From contig OY855915.1 in assembly GCA_963693305.1 (NCBI GenBank), positions 1,656,001 to 1,720,000 on the forward strand: a DNA stretch of 64,000 bases, in the 5' to 3' direction. Position 1 is the first letter of the stretch. Each line of letters opens with the position of its first letter. This document shows, piece by piece, positions 1 through 12,415 of the stretch. Origin of the DNA: Meandrina meandrites (taxonomy: Eukaryota; Cnidaria; Anthozoa; Scleractinia; Meandrinidae). Both the position numbers and the translations under genes were made by a program. The notes beneath the pieces were generated by a model. That model ran no database searches and was not told the DNA's origin. It saw only the letters and a program-made list of their open reading frames with translations.

Positions 1-313
1 CTTGTTGAAGATATAATCATGCAAATTTAATCCAAAGAGACTTTGTCATCAAGCATACAAATTATTTGTTCTTCTTTGCTTTTCAGTCCATGTGTAAACT
101 AAGTTTTATAAGCACTGATCAGTTTATTAATATAATCCATCTGACCGGTCATTTAAACCAAAGAAGAAATTCTCCATAAACCCAGCGTACATTTCATCTT
201 TTCGTAAGCTAATGTAAGTTTTGCTAATGGCAGTTTTCTATAAGTGATAGTTTATATTATTTATGTATAGTAATTATTGAATTTGGTTGTTATTGTGTAT
301 TTTCGTTTTCAAG

Positions 314-427
314 TGAGCCCATGCGACCCAAGTCCTTGTAAGAACGGTGCAACCTGTACTGTGACTGGGGATGATTCATACTCATGCAACTGCACTGAGG
401 AGTTTGTAGGAGATACCTGCAAGTCAA
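314..427 (+). CDS. RTK exon: EGF-like domain 1
   Basis: The 114-bp phase 1-1 exon follows a ttttcaag acceptor and ends at a gtaagt donor. It encodes one EGF module with six cysteines (PCDP, PCKN, TCT, SCN, NCT, DTC). It is extracellular, and such modules usually mediate protein contacts. It is the first exon of the gene visible in the window. Confidence 0.85.
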
Positions 428-600
428 GTAAGTTATCTTGAATTGGAAACAGAAATTGGGCTAATTGCGGTGAGCTTCATTTATAATTGATTATTTAATT
501 TGGCTTAGAAGTGAGATGTGGTAAATTTCGTGAGAAATGCCAATTGACAAAGCCATTTTTTGCAAACGAATTGTTGCGTTCCTATTATTTGAGTTCATAG

Positions 601-714
601 TGAACTCGTGTACAAACCACCCTTGCAAGAATGGAGGAACATGTACAGTATCAGGAGAAGACACTTACAGTTGTAAATGTTCCGAGGGATATTACGGGGA
701 TAGTTGTGAAAAAG
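601..714 (+). CDS. RTK exon: EGF-like domain 2 (probable GC donor)
   Basis: A second EGF module (NSCTNHPCKNGGTC ... YYGDSC) has all six cysteines. The acceptor is ttcatag at 600. With the upstream phase-1 base the first codon is ATG, read internally. The best phase-consistent end is 714, using a GC donor (AAAG|gcaact), which keeps the exon 114 bp and phase 1-1 like its neighbour and gives a GAT codon when joined to 12416. A GTATGT at 723 is an alternative, but it would leave phase 0, which does not fit the next recognised exon. Confidence 0.75.
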
Positions 715-929
715 GCAACTATGTATGTTGTGGCTTAAATTTAACTTTGGTTAAAAGTTTTCAAACCAGTTTGAGTTTTAGGTTTTACTTTTTTCATATT
801 CATTATTACAATCTTAAACAAAGGGAAATAAACTTAAAACTGTTTGAAAAATGTTAAACAAAAAATAAATTAAAACCACAACAAACACAAAGCAACTCTA
901 AACTTTTGATTTGTATACTATTATCATAA

Positions 930-932
<3 letters not shown>

Positions 933-975
<43 letters not shown>
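933..975. repeat. (ATT)n microsatellite
   Basis: About 14 ATT units sit directly beside the 3' end of the minus-strand LINE fragment at 979-1578. Read on that strand it is an (AAT)n tail, the kind of short-repeat 3' end many LINEs leave. Confidence 0.85.
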
Positions 976-978
976 AGA

Positions 979-1578
979 TTCGCACAGCTATTGAAGCTGG
1001 TTTCGTCATTGGCTCCGGGCAACAACAAGTTGCCTAGGGAAACCAAGAAACACCCCTTGTTTGCTGTTTCTCTTCTTTCTACCTCTCCAGCATCTTTCTA
1101 AGAATTCTTGCCGACCCCAACAATGTACATCTCTGGATCAGTCCAGCAGGAATGCCCACCTCAATGGCTCTCAGATTGTCATTCCATCTCAGTGGTATTG
1201 ATGCCAATGCTCCCACTACCACTGGAATAACCTTTGTCCTCACACCCCACATTTTTCGAACTTCTCTTGCTAGATCTTGATACTTTTCAACTCTTTCATC
1301 TTCCTTCTCTCTCACCCCATTATCCTCTGGAATTGCCACATCTATAATCTAACAGCTCTTGTCTCTCTTGTCAATGATCACCAAATCCGGTCTCCTAGCC
1401 CCAATTTCATGGTCTGTTCGCACACTGAAGTCCCATAGAAGTTTGTAATCCTCATTTTCAAGCACACTCTCTGGAACATGTTCATACCATCTCTCCTTTC
1501 GTTCAAACCCACATTTTCCTGACGGGTCCCAATGGATTGCTCTAGCCACGTTATCATGTCTCCTTTTCGGCATTATTA
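979..1578 (-). pseudogene. RLE-type non-LTR retrotransposon, C-terminal fragment
   Basis: On the minus strand this reads PKRRHDNVARAIHW, then WYEHVPESV, KLLWDFSVRTDHEI, RRPDLVIIDK, VAIPEDNG, KYQDLAREVRKMW, VIPVVVGAL and ARILRKMLE. This series is typical of the C-terminal restriction-endonuclease-like region of invertebrate non-LTR retrotransposon polyproteins. RRPD followed by a DVA strand fits a PD-(D/E)XK core. The frame is interrupted once by a TAG at 1349-1351, where related proteins usually have lysine, so the copy is dead. No reverse transcriptase domain remains, so it is 5'-truncated. The (ATT)n array at its low-coordinate side is its probable tail. The family assignment is from memory of related proteins. 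Confidence 0.75.
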
Positions 1579-4500
1579 TTAAAAAAACTTGACCCATTAA
1601 CTTAACCTGGATTAAAATTTATGGTCTGCGATAATAATTAATGATGTTAATTCTCTGTTATTTCGTTATTGTTACATGTTTTTATTGAAACAAAATTTTT
1701 TGTCATGAACCCCATAATGGAACCATTTTGGGTTCTGGGAATTTATATCATATAAATAGCTATAAATATCACTGAAGTATATTCGGGTTTAAACTGGCAA
1801 CATGTGGGAGTCAATCATGTGGCAATTTTATTACATTGACACAAGGTGTATTTTTGAGTTCATTTTGAACCTTGCAAAGTCTTCAAGTCACCTGTAAATA
1901 GAACAAAACTAACAAAACTATTTATTTTGATGAAATTGCAATTTTCCAGGATGCAGACTGTATATTAAAATTAAATGACCTTTTCAGTGTGTGAAAAAAA
2001 AACTGGCTGCTTTTATGTTGGGCTAGTGGATCCAATAATGTTTTCAATCGAAACATGGGACTTTGGGTAAGGTTATAATGGTTTCACCTTGCCCAGTCTA
2101 CCTGGGTCAGGCAAGGAAGAAATCAATTTTCTTTGCACCCCTCCTTTCATTAATTATTGCAGAAGAATGTCAGATTATTTTAATAATGTTTAAAAATGTT
2201 TTGGACCCTAAAGCTGAATTTTTCAAAACATTACATCACAGAAACAAATCTATGTTTGGTTTTCTTGTAGAGCAAGTTGCCAACCAAAACTAAGCTGGAG
2301 TTTATTTAAATCCAATTTACAGCTACTACTTGGCTAATTCCCATATGAGTTTAAAAAAAAAACAACTTGGGTCTTGACAAAGTGTGAGCCAACAAGTCAT
2401 GAGAGCCATTCCACTATATACAAATAGCACATTGGGTAGCTTAAAAAGCTCCCTGGTTAGCCTAAGCAGTACTCCAGTTAGCCTGAGTATAGTTGGCTGA
2501 GGTAGCTTGAGGTTATGCTTATTATTGGAGTTAGGTATTTCTGGCTTGTATTGCACTTATGTGTCATGAAACATGCAAGCCATGCAAGCCATTCCAGTTA
2601 GCCTACATAAGATTCCGGTTAGCCTACATGTACATAGTACACTGTGACCAGTTAGCCAAATGGTACATCATGTTGCTTGCAGTTAGCTTTGTATTGGGAT
2701 TAGGGTTTTCTGGCTTGCTTAAGTTTAAGGCCTCACGAATTTTCATATTTGCTACTTTAAAATGCTACTGAAGGTCATTCAACAACTGAAAATACAGGCA
2801 TTAAAAATGTCAAACAGATTTTTTTATAAAGTAGACAAATGTGTGGTCAAAAAGCAGATCTTAAATGCCTCAGGTAATGAATGTGTGTAGAGAGAAGGAT
2901 GGGAATTGCTAGAATTGACTGTCACATAACTATGTGCAAAACTAAGAGATCAACAACTACCTGAACTTGTTATAATCCATAGTTTAACTCAACAGTAATC
3001 CAGAATATCCTCAGTTCTGAATACTGTAAATCCTGTCAAAACATTAGGCATTCTATTAGTCCCAAAAATTACCTGTAGACCACAAAATGCAAAAGAAACG
3101 TAAATCCATGTTTACCAATACAATAAAACATTATGGGAAGAACAAATTTTAAGTTAAGAAATGGTCTCATTTATTAAACATGCCCAATGAGGCATTCCAA
3201 AATGTGAGTAGCACTAGTGTTTACATAATTGAAGTCTAGATTAGCTACCAGGTTGACTGAAAGTAGTCTCTAGTCTAACTTAAAAAAAGAGATCACACTG
3301 AGCTGAAATGTTTCTTCCAATTTCAAAGGTATCACATCAAAGGTGTTACAGTAATTTCAAATTTCCCTGACGTAATTTTTCTTTGCGGCCTGAAATGGCC
3401 ACTTGGTCAATATTTTGAGGAACATTTCCTCACGTATAAACAATGAAAGGATGCGATTCTTATTAATTTGATGTACAGCAGCTTAAGATTCAGATGACAA
3501 ACATAAATAACAGTTACATGCCTCGACGAAATGACTGCCATTTAATATTATCGCCTCGTTCTCACTATCTATTTTTTTCGCCGAGCTCGGCTTTAATTCC
3601 AGTAACCTAAGTTGATAAACATGATAAACGTCGAAGACATAACCTTTAACCAGTCTAAAAAAAATCATTGTACAATGAGAAAAGCTTACCTCAGGTCCCT
3701 GTAAGTTTCTGTTAACCACGTTTTCGCACGTTTCTACTCATTCCATATTCTTCTTTATCGGGAATACAAATAAAGGAGGTATACCCTACGTTTGGGGACT
3801 CGTTTTGATCGCGTCAAGAAGGAAAAACATCGAAAAAAACTGTCCTCTATATCTCAAATTCACTCCATTAGATTCCCTTTTCTTGTCGCCATTAGTCGCC
3901 ATTTTGAAAATGCTCTTGTCATGAGCCCGCAATACGGACCACGGGGAATCCGCTAGGGAGACCCACAGTAGGGGGGAGGGGAGGGGCAGCTACTTAACAT
4001 CTCCCCAGTCCCACTCCTTTCGTCTGAAAGAAATTAAATCCATCCTCGCGAAAGACAATTAAAATAAGAAAAAACTGACAACGCCATCATAAAGAGCATG
4101 CACTCCTGCCTTTGGCAAAATTTTCTTTTATTCCTACCGCAAATGGTCGCTGAGTAGGAAGCCAACAAACTTTTCAATTGTATTTTTTACTGCCGTACGT
4201 TTCTAGGAAAAAGTAATAATGGCCATTTTTAAAAACATTATTTAAAAATCTACAACTTCGCTTAAAAAAATCCTAAGAGGGAGATCCCAGTTAAGTTTTC
4301 AAGCGAATTTTAAAATGCAGTCCGTTCTGGTCACGTGACCGATGACGTCATAACAATAAAAGTGATAAAAATGTACTTAACATATAAATATCTACCAACA
4401 TGTAATTTGTTGTTTCCTCACATTTAGTGCAACGTCAGATACGCACTTGTACCCAGACTCCCACTTTTAGAAAATTGTACATAGCTCCCTTAATATTTAT

Positions 4501-4812
4501 ATTTTGTTCGGTACCCGGGCAGTCTGAAATGCCTCACACCAATGTGCTTCAAACTGCAATGACTGCTTTTTCAGTAACAAAATATCTTCGTCACAGTGAG
4601 CAAAAACGAACTTCAGAGCAATGTCACGTGACTAATGACGTCATCGCCCTACGTCTTATACAAGAAGTGGTTATTGTTAAGAGTTATTTCTATACGACGT
4701 TGTACTCCTGCTGGCTTCAAACCAACCAAGTTATTTGGCATTGACGATTTTTCAGTTGCAAAGGATTTTGGGAAGGTTTTTATTATAATTATATATTGTT
4801 TTTATAATTATT
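1576..4812 (+). repeat. 3.2-kb dispersed repeat, copy A (inverted partner at 16296-19660)
   Basis: The sequence from about 1576 to 4812 recurs in reverse complement at about 16296-19660. Matches include the first 60 bases (cttaacctggattaaaattt), the block near 2270 (gagcaagttgccaac), the gt-rich block near 4500 and the end near 4790 (atatattgttttta). I see no conserved long ORF. The 105-aa frame at 4427-4744 and its counterpart in copy B look like shared non-coding sequence. It may be a non-autonomous transposon or an inverted segmental duplication. Confidence 0.8.
2440..2700 (+). repeat. Degenerate minisatellite, gttagccta motif
   Basis: Within copy A the phrase gttagcc, with a few flanking bases, recurs about six to eight times at irregular spacing, among related words such as gttggctga and gtagcttga. 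The reverse-complement counterpart (ggctaact) occurs at about 18430-18620 in copy B, so the array is older than the duplication. Confidence 0.6.
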
Positions 4813-5349
4813 GTGGTCTGCTATGACGTTGAAGTGGAACCAGTCCTACAAGAAATCACTGGAGAGATGCTGCCCAGAGGTGTCAATAAAGCCCCTGACG
4901 CTCGCCTGGATATTCATGCACGCGGTTTTTGGGATCGACAAAGTTCTGCCTTTTTCGACGTGAGGGTTTGTCACCCCAACGCAGAATCATATAGCGATCT
5001 CAGCCCAGAGCAAATATATCGCCAGCATGAAAATGGTAAGAAGCGCTCATATGCAAAGAGAGTTATGGAAATCGAGCAAGGGACATTCACTCCGCTTGTA
5101 TTCTCAACTACAGGAGGAATGGCAGAAGAATGCAGTCGATACCACTGCAGACTAGCACAACTTTTGGCAATGAAGAAAGGGGAACACTACTCCACGACTG
5201 TCGCTTGGGTCAGGACAAAAGTCTCCTTTGCAATTTTAAGATCAGCGATTCTGTGCCTCAGAGGTTCACGAACTATCAGAAGAAAGAACAATCTTAACAT
5301 TAATGACATTGACATGGAAATAGATAAAGGTCAAGCACGGATGCAATAG
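4813..5349 (+). pseudogene. Retroelement polyprotein C-terminal fragment
   Basis: This is an open frame of about 178 residues. Key phrases are [67 protein letters not shown] and LRGSR. This block follows reverse transcriptase domains in mobile-element polyproteins that are abundant in cnidarian genomes. The paired LDI ... FFDVRV strands suggest a nuclease-like fold, but this is inference. No reverse transcriptase, start region or zinc knuckle is found upstream, where copy A of the 3.2-kb repeat ends. It is therefore a 5'-truncated copy whose stop at 5347-5349 is probably the natural terminus. It lies in an intron of the receptor gene and is not part of it. Confidence 0.7.
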
Positions 5350-5740
5350 TTATAGCGAGAATAATACGCATATAATTTTTACAGCTTTTCTTTTCTTTTA
5401 TATTCACCATTTGTAAAATTTTGGTTTTGAAATATTTATTAAAGATGTAAATGAAAATCAGATTTTTTATGAACAGAAATATGTAAATAAGTTTATATTT
5501 TGTAAATAGTTCACCTCAGTTTGTAATATTTTAACTTGTGTACATAGAAGCTTAGAGCGTGTAAAAGCTTTCAGAGTGTTATTATGTAGGTAGGCTATTG
5601 GAATTTTTACTGACATTATTTCATGGGAAGAACTTAAGGAAAACAAAATTTGTATCGATATATTTTTAACCACCTACACCTAAGATTCAAGTTTGTATGA
5701 AAAGTGCTCAATAAAGTTTTGTATTATTATTAATAAATTT
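5350..5740 (+). repeat. 3' untranslated region of the retroelement fragment
   Basis: This AT-rich stretch follows the stop of the fragment at 4813-5349. Its first 150 bases (agaataatacgcatataatttt ... tttatattttgtaaatag) recur at 44558-44710 without the coding part, showing that it belongs to a dispersed element. It ends with attattattaataaat near 5730. Confidence 0.6.
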
Positions 5741-5744
5741 TAAC

Positions 5745-5990
5745 AAGAAGATTAACGAAATAAAAGTTACTTGACGTTTCGACGACTTCATGCCGTCATT
5801 ATCGAAAGTGAAATTTGAAAAAATTAACATAAGATATATATACAAAAATAGAGGCGTGAAAAATAAATACATAATTGCATAAAGCAGAAAGACGACGAAT
5901 AAAGGACTTCTCCTGCACTTCCAGAGTCATGTCGACGGCAGGTACAAACGGTCGCTTCTTAGAATTATGCTAGACCGCCGTGCAAAACGT
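5745..5990. repeat. Retroelement-derived flank with gacgtttcgacgac motif
   Basis: The phrase gacgtttcgacgacttcatg resembles the direct or inverted terminal sequences of Penelope-like elements. Related gacgtttcga phrases occur at about 22255 (inverted) and 48312. No coding region is visible. It leads directly into the GGGGCC array. Confidence 0.4.
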
Positions 5991-5999
5991 TTGGACCCA

Positions 6000-6233
6000 G
6001 GGGCCGGGGCCGGGGCCGGGGCCGGGGCCGGGGCCGGGGCCGGGGCCGGGGCCGGGGGCGGGGCCGGGGCCGGGGCCGGGGCCGGGGCCGGGGCCGGGGC
6101 CGGGGCCGGGGCCGGGGCCGGGGCCGGGGCCGGGGCCGGGGCCGGGGCCGGGGCCGGGGCCGGGGCCGGGGCCGGGGCCGGGGCCGGGGCCGGGGCCGGG
6201 GCCGGGGCCGGGGCCGGGGCCGGGGCCGGGGCC
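6000..6233. repeat. (GGGGCC)n hexanucleotide array, about 39 units
   Basis: An almost perfect GGGGCC tandem array of 234 bp has one interruption near 6055, where a unit reads GGGGGC. It lies in the intron between EGF2 and CUB1. Both strands are open through the repeat. An ATG at 5967 leads into a poly-Gly-Ala frame, a non-ATG frame gives poly-Gly-Pro, and an ATG on the minus strand at 6355 leads into poly-Ala-Pro. Four-G tracts every six bases should favour G-quadruplexes. I regard the dipeptide frames as consequences of the repeat, not as genes. Confidence 0.95.
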
Positions 6234-6239
6234 GCGGTC

Positions 6240-7380
6240 GTGGTCAATTTTTTAATTTTTTTAAAAAAAATAAAAAAATTATATAAGCGTGTGGCGCATT
6301 TCGAGTTGAAAAAAGCATCTCCTTCACAAAATATCCGGGAACTTGATCCTTCCATAAGTTCAAAAGTATAAAAGAAGAAATTTGTGGTCTAGTAGGCGAC
6401 AGGTGAAATTCTAACAGTTTGGCGGATAGATTGTGCTGCCGACTTCTGGGCGCTAGCTCGAATGAATATTTACTCGCCAACAGAAGGATGACCTTTTTCA
6501 GGTTTATTATATTGTACATGCCGATGCGTTTGTGTAGCAAGAGAAAAGTAATTCAGGTTTATATCGTTAAAATAAAGCCGCCATTCGTATCCAAAAAAAT
6601 ATTTACAAGGAAGCAGAATTGTTTTGTTTAGACAGAGAAGCTCGCATGTCCCGCAATCTTAAAGTTTCTACATTCCGATACTGTTAAAATACAAATAGAG
6701 GTATCTAGCCATCTCTCCAATTTGTGTGACCAAAATGCGGGAATACATTTTTAATGACACAAACACGACAGCTGTCCACGGTTGCAGCCGTGCTATATCA
6801 ATTCTGGGGCCCGTTTCTCGAAGGTCCCGAAAAGTTTTCGCAACCAGAAAGCCATAGCAAAATCTCAAACCTTATGATGATTTTTTAATATGAACAGAAG
6901 TTCTCTTCAAACAAAGTTTCAGGCCTATACACTTCTCTGTTTTTAAGACACAGATAACTAATCAAAGATCTCTTCAAGATTCGACTATTTTGCATGGAGT
7001 ATGCGTTGGGGAAATGTTAGTATTGAAAGCGATTAACCCATTGACTCACACTCCAGAAGGCTTTTATTAGCGCGCACCCACCCCCAAAAATACCATATGC
7101 GTACTAAATTCAGACAAATAATTCCTTTCTGAAGTAAACTTTTATAACAACTAGACACGCTGAAAGACCAATTCATGATTTGAAATGTTAAGAGGCTGTC
7201 CGTCTAACAGCGGATAAGGCAAATTTTGGACCTCCACCGATTTCTCTAATATTTTCAGCGAAAGTCGATCATTATATCCCATGAACAAATATCACATTTA
7301 TTTGGATCAAATCTTTTATTTTTATTTTTTGCGAGGCACATTTCACTGCAGCCTCAAAACCACCCAATTTGCATTTGAAG
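6240..7380. other. Intronic stretch, no gene seen
   Basis: A/T homopolymer runs border the GGGGCC array, followed by unremarkable AT-rich intron sequence. The ORFs present are short, without domain-like content. Confidence 0.5.
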
Positions 7381-7756
7381 ACTCCATAATTTAGCATTAA
7401 ATGTCTGTCGCTGGCAAAGCGTATTTCCTTAACCAAACAACCTGAATATTTTATATATCAAGGTTTTATGTTTTTTTCTATACTTTAAGGTTAAACAATT
7501 GTATTCTATAAACTTTTGACTGAGTTATGAATTTTCAAAAACACTTCTTAACGGACTCAGGAATGCGTGACACGTAACATACCTGTAGTTGAAAGCGATT
7601 TTCTCGAATGTGGGACCTGATCAGAAGTCAAGTCTATTGTATCTCGAAAGTACTAATACCAGCCTAGAAACCTATGGAATAAAGTTTGTGGGCACTCTGC
7701 ACTTCCCAAATTTTCGCCACTTTGATTAAAACCAAAGATAACGACGGTCCGATTTC
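7381..7756. repeat. Direct repeat, copy 1 (copy 2 at 8281-8656)
   Basis: About 376 bp recurs exactly 900 bases downstream with almost no change (one G/A difference at 7561 versus 8461). The last part (tttgattaaaaccaaag onward) also occurs once more at about 7883-7975, giving a partial third copy in the spacer. Confidence 0.9.
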
Positions 7757-8280
7757 TTTACAGGGAACGCCTATAGATACGATCATTACCACTAAACACC
7801 ACACTGTGGCATTCAAATAAATTTGTGGGCACTCTGCACTTCGCGCCGTACAGAGCAGCAAGATTTTCCCAAATTGTCGCCATTTTGATTAAAACCAAAG
7901 ATAACGACGGTCCGATTTCTTTACAGGGAACGCCTATAGATACGATCATTACCACTAAACTCCACCCTGTGGTATGCAGATAAACAATATTTGTCGATTT
8001 AGCCGTCGTTTGGGGAAAACATCTACCGTTGTTGCAGGATTTTCAAAAGAAACAGCGATAAATATCAATATGCAAATAAGCTCCGAAAACGACATTTTGC
8101 TATATTTATCTTTGTAATTCCCGAAAACTTTTTTCCTTAAAAATTATTTTACAAGGCAAAGAAATGTTCCTTACCTGAGAAAAGATGCCTTTCAGACTAT
8201 GTAAAAGCGTTTCAGTTTTGCTGTGAGTGATTATTTTCATTTCCCACGCTGCGGCCGGTAACGCAGTGTTTATTTGCTAG

Positions 8281-8656
8281 ACTCCATAATTTAGCATTAA
8301 ATGTCTGTCGCTGGCAAAGCGTATTTCCTTAACCAAACAACCTGAATATTTTATATATCAAGGTTTTATGTTTTTTTCTATACTTTAAGGTTAAACAATT
8401 GTATTCTATAAACTTTTGACTGAGTTATGAATTTTCAAAAACACTTCTTAACGGACTCAGAAATGCGTGACACGTAACATACCTGTAGTTGAAAGCGATT
8501 TTCTCGAATGTGGGACCTGATCAGAAGTCAAGTCTATTGTATCTCGAAAGTACTAATACCAGCCTAGAAACCTATGGAATAAAGTTTGTGGGCACTCTGC
8601 ACTTCCCAAATTTTCGCCACTTTGATTAAAACCAAAGATAACGACGGTCCGATTTC
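8281..8656. repeat. Direct repeat, copy 2
   Basis: This is the near-identical second copy of 7381-7756. Similarity stops at gatttc, after which copy 1 continues ctttacaggg and copy 2 agtagtatac, marking the duplication border. Confidence 0.9.
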
Positions 8657-8730
8657 AGTAGTATACCGGGAAAGGATAGACGAAATTATTCATGAATTCA
8701 ACAGGCCTGAGTTAATGAGCTCTGAATATC

Positions 8731-8845
8731 CAGAACTGGTTTAATAAGATGCGTGGCACGTAGGTTCATGAACTGGTTTAATGAGATGGGTGTCACGTAG
8801 GTTCATGAAGTTATTTAATGAGATGCTTATGAAGTAGGTGTATGA
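8731..8845. repeat. Short tandem repeat, ~37-bp unit x3
   Basis: Three diverged units contain gaactggtttaatgagatg, then cacgtaggttcat. The third is the most degenerate. It is intronic with no coding potential. Confidence 0.65.
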
Positions 8846-8859
8846 GGGAGACTATGGAA

Positions 8860-11800
8860 GTTTATTATTTATGCATGGTATTGTTTTGAGTATTTATTGT
8901 TGAATGTTATATGAGTTTTTAGGAGTGATGTATGTGTTGCAATGGAGTTAATGAGCCGCCCAACCATCCGGGTAGTGTCGCACTTATATAGAAGAAGAAC
9001 AAAGGCATGACTGAGAACCAGTCAGGGAGCACGGTCAAACTAGTCAAACCAGTTTTGAATCCGGTACGATTTGATTATTCAAAATGGCGCACGTATCTTG
9101 TTTGGTAACTGCTCAAACCGGTTTTTTTTTTGGAAAAGTGAACGTAATTATTCAAAATGACGGAATCAATAAAGTAAATACCACAAGGAAACAAAATCTT
9201 TGTTTTGAATGAATATAAAAACGTTTATTGGATAAAGGCAAAGTTTACAATCTCAAACACACTTTGAATAAATATGAGTTGTTAACTAAATGTTCAACAA
9301 ATATTTATATCGTTGGTTTCAGCCGTTCGAGCATGAGCACCTGTGATCGGCCCAACTCTATGCCTTTGACTCGAGTAACATTTGAATGTAACGAGTATAC
9401 ATGTAATTTTGGCAACTCGAAACATTTTGATGAGTATTATCTGCGTATAACGAGTAACTTTTAGTTACCCAGAGTATTTAAATGAACTTTTTTTTTTTAG
9501 TTCGTCGTTGAGTAATTTAAATTACACAGAGCAGTACTTGAGTATAACAAGTGTATGAATAATATTTTGCTTATCTTGTAATGTTGATTAGTAAACTCAG
9601 GCACAGGATATAACTTTAAGCCCAATATTTTCGACTAGGCCATACTCAACGGTTTTCTGAATTGAACTACACCGCATAAGAACATAATTTGTGTGATAAA
9701 GTAATGTTCCTCTAATAGGTTTTTCTTGTTGAACTCAGTTTAACGGTTATTTTGTTAGCGCAAACAGAACACTACGTTTAATAAAGCATTGTTTTGTTTT
9801 TGCTAATATCTACGTACATTGTTATTGCAGAAGAAATTTTTTTCTCAATCTATCATGTTAATGCGTCGGCTACCTCATACACAAAAGTCACAAGGTTTTA
9901 CCTTTCAGTTGTTCTATAAAGTTTACTTTCGCTTTTCAACTATAAAGCGTCCGTTGATACCTTCCAAAAGTGTTTGAAAGGACCCAAAATGAATGGTTTT
10001 TACTTTTAATTTGGTTCCGGTACGGTAACATTTAAAGCGTTTGCGATAGTACAATAAATCTTTAACAAAAGCCATTTTCGTGCTTGCATTACAAAACAAA
10101 AGAATTAAAACAAAAGGACTTTTGAGCACAAAAACTATTCAACGAGCACGTTTTGATTTACAGTAAGTGTGTCGTCGTTCGGTTTGTTATGCACTTAAAA
10201 TATTCAAGAAGAAGAAGAAGAAGAAGAAGAAGAAGAAGAATCGTTTATTAAAATTTTTACACTTTGCAGTCCCTGGACTGAATTACGTGTACTGTTACAA
10301 TTCATAATATTAAAAGCTATTAACATTATAATATATAAAAAACTATTAAAAGCGATCTATGCGATGTAATTTAAACTATTGTCCATAATAAAAGAGTTTT
10401 TAAAACGGTTCGTACTACAAACTGGTGTGTCGAACAATGGCAATCAATTTTGAGTTTGAATTTATAAAAATAAAAAAAAAAACGTTTGGCGTGCGAATTA
10501 ACAGGTGAATTTTTGACGACTTCCATGGTGTACTGTTTGTATAAACAATGTCTGTCATTTTATTTCACGCCTTTTCAGTTCGCCTTAATATTCGTTATTC
10601 GCCTGTCATTGTCTGTTTCTCGAGTCGTTTATCCGTTAAACGACTTTTGTCACGGTAGCAATCGCAAGTAACGAGTATTTTTGGAAATAAATTAGATCAC
10701 TATATTATTTAGACATATCCATATACATTTATAACAAAACAAAGGTAAAAAGCTTAATCTACCAATATTTTAGAGAATAATCAGATTACATTCCTAAGTG
10801 AAATTGATTACTCAAAGCACTGTCATTGCAAGGTGTCATTTGTTTATAGTTGGTACTGTTTGAGGTCTTACAGTATTGTAAAAGAAAAATAATCAGAGAG
10901 CAAATGCAAAAGAAAACCTGCCTGTTACTCACAACGAGCTTACGAAACATAACTGCCATTGAGTTACTCGACTATTTAAATTGGCAAGGCATATTGCTTT
11001 ACTCATTTCAAGAAAGGCAATTGTCGAGTAAACATCTTAGAACACATGGGGCATCTTTGTCAGTTCTGTCAAAGATCATTTAGTCGAAGATATAACAGAG
11101 ACCGCCACGAAAAACAAGGTTGCCACAAACGTCTAGAGCAAGAACAAGTGGAGATGACTAATCAATATAACAACAATTTTGAATAATAATAGGGCAAGTT
11201 CGGGCAAGCTTTGCTACGTCATACAAACGTGCTGGGACAAGTTAAAACAATGTGGAGTGATAATTACAGGGCAATTTATTTTTCACAATGTCTTGTGAGC
11301 CTTATTATTCGATAGTCCGGATTTTCAACCACAAAACGGTAAATTCTACTTGGGACCCTTTAAGTGGATATGAAGGTTTTCAATATGAAAACAAAACCAC
11401 TATAAACTTAAAAATTCTATCCAACAAAGATTTCTGCTATTTTGCTGGGGTTTAAAATGCCGTCTTTCCGATCAAAAGTGTCCGGAGACTGGATCGAGTT
11501 TTATCCAGATTGTAACGTCACGTTGGTTGCAAAGGTTTTGATTACTACCCAGATACAAAATTGTTAAACCAGACATGATTCATTACCAGTCATACTACGA
11601 ACATTTCCACCAAATAACAGTTTAAAAGGTGTAATATTCGAATTATTTATTCATTTAACTTTAATTATTTTATATCTTGTTTGTGTAATTATTTTTTTAT
11701 TCACTGAGGGTCGAGATCTAAAGCCAAGCGCCCTTTAATATAGAGAAAAGCTGTCCCTGACTTGGCTCTCCCAGTCTCACGCATGCTCTGTATGTCCGGA

Positions 11801-12415
11801 CTTGTCCCTGATGGGTGGCCCTACCTTGAATACGAGTGGCCCTTCAGTCAGGGTCACCCTGCCACCCCCCTCACACCACTCCTCAAGCCAAATTTGCGAT
11901 TTCTTATATAACCTGTTCGCAGAAAGTGCTGTATGATAAGCTCTTCGTGACGCGGTATAAAGGGTACCCACCCACCCAACCAGAGACAACGTTTCTCCAA
12001 ATCCATGTGCATAGCCAACGCTGAGCTCGGTTTGCTGCGAAGAGAACTAAACTTAGACAATTATATGCCATAATTTGGCCACTCATTTAAGTGCAGAAAA
12101 ATTCCAGTAAAAATCTAAAAGTTGCACCCTCTGTCAAGTAACTATCTTAGGCATCTTTATACCCATCTACCGTGAGTGGCGACGTGTCCAGTTGCGATTG
12201 TTACGCCTGGTTTCGTAGTTCAACAATCTGTTTTCAGAGATCACGACTGTTTGGGTTATGTTCCGGAGGTTTCGTATACCTCATTCAAGCTTATGTTTCT
12301 CTTTTGGATAAAAACAAAAATTTCACATTTTTTTAAATAAAGCTAGGTAGTTTAATTACTTTGCTTATAAATGTATTCATTTATACTGTACTTTTAGTTG
12401 TTTATCCTGTTACAG
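8860..12415. other. Intronic stretch, no gene seen
   Basis: This is the remainder of the 11.7-kb EGF2-CUB1 intron. A (GAA)n microsatellite lies at about 10208-10240. The rest is AT-rich, and the short ORFs show no recognisable domain. Confidence 0.5.

Noticed and set aside
4427..4744. 105-aa frame, with a similar minus-strand frame at 16365-16634
   Set aside because: Both lie in the 3.2-kb repeat and similarity extends equally far outside the frame, so it reflects shared DNA rather than coding constraint.
5927..6371. Poly-Gly-Ala, Gly-Pro and Ala-Pro open frames
   Set aside because: They are direct consequences of a GGGGCC repeat whose length and base content exclude stops. No gene structure surrounds them.
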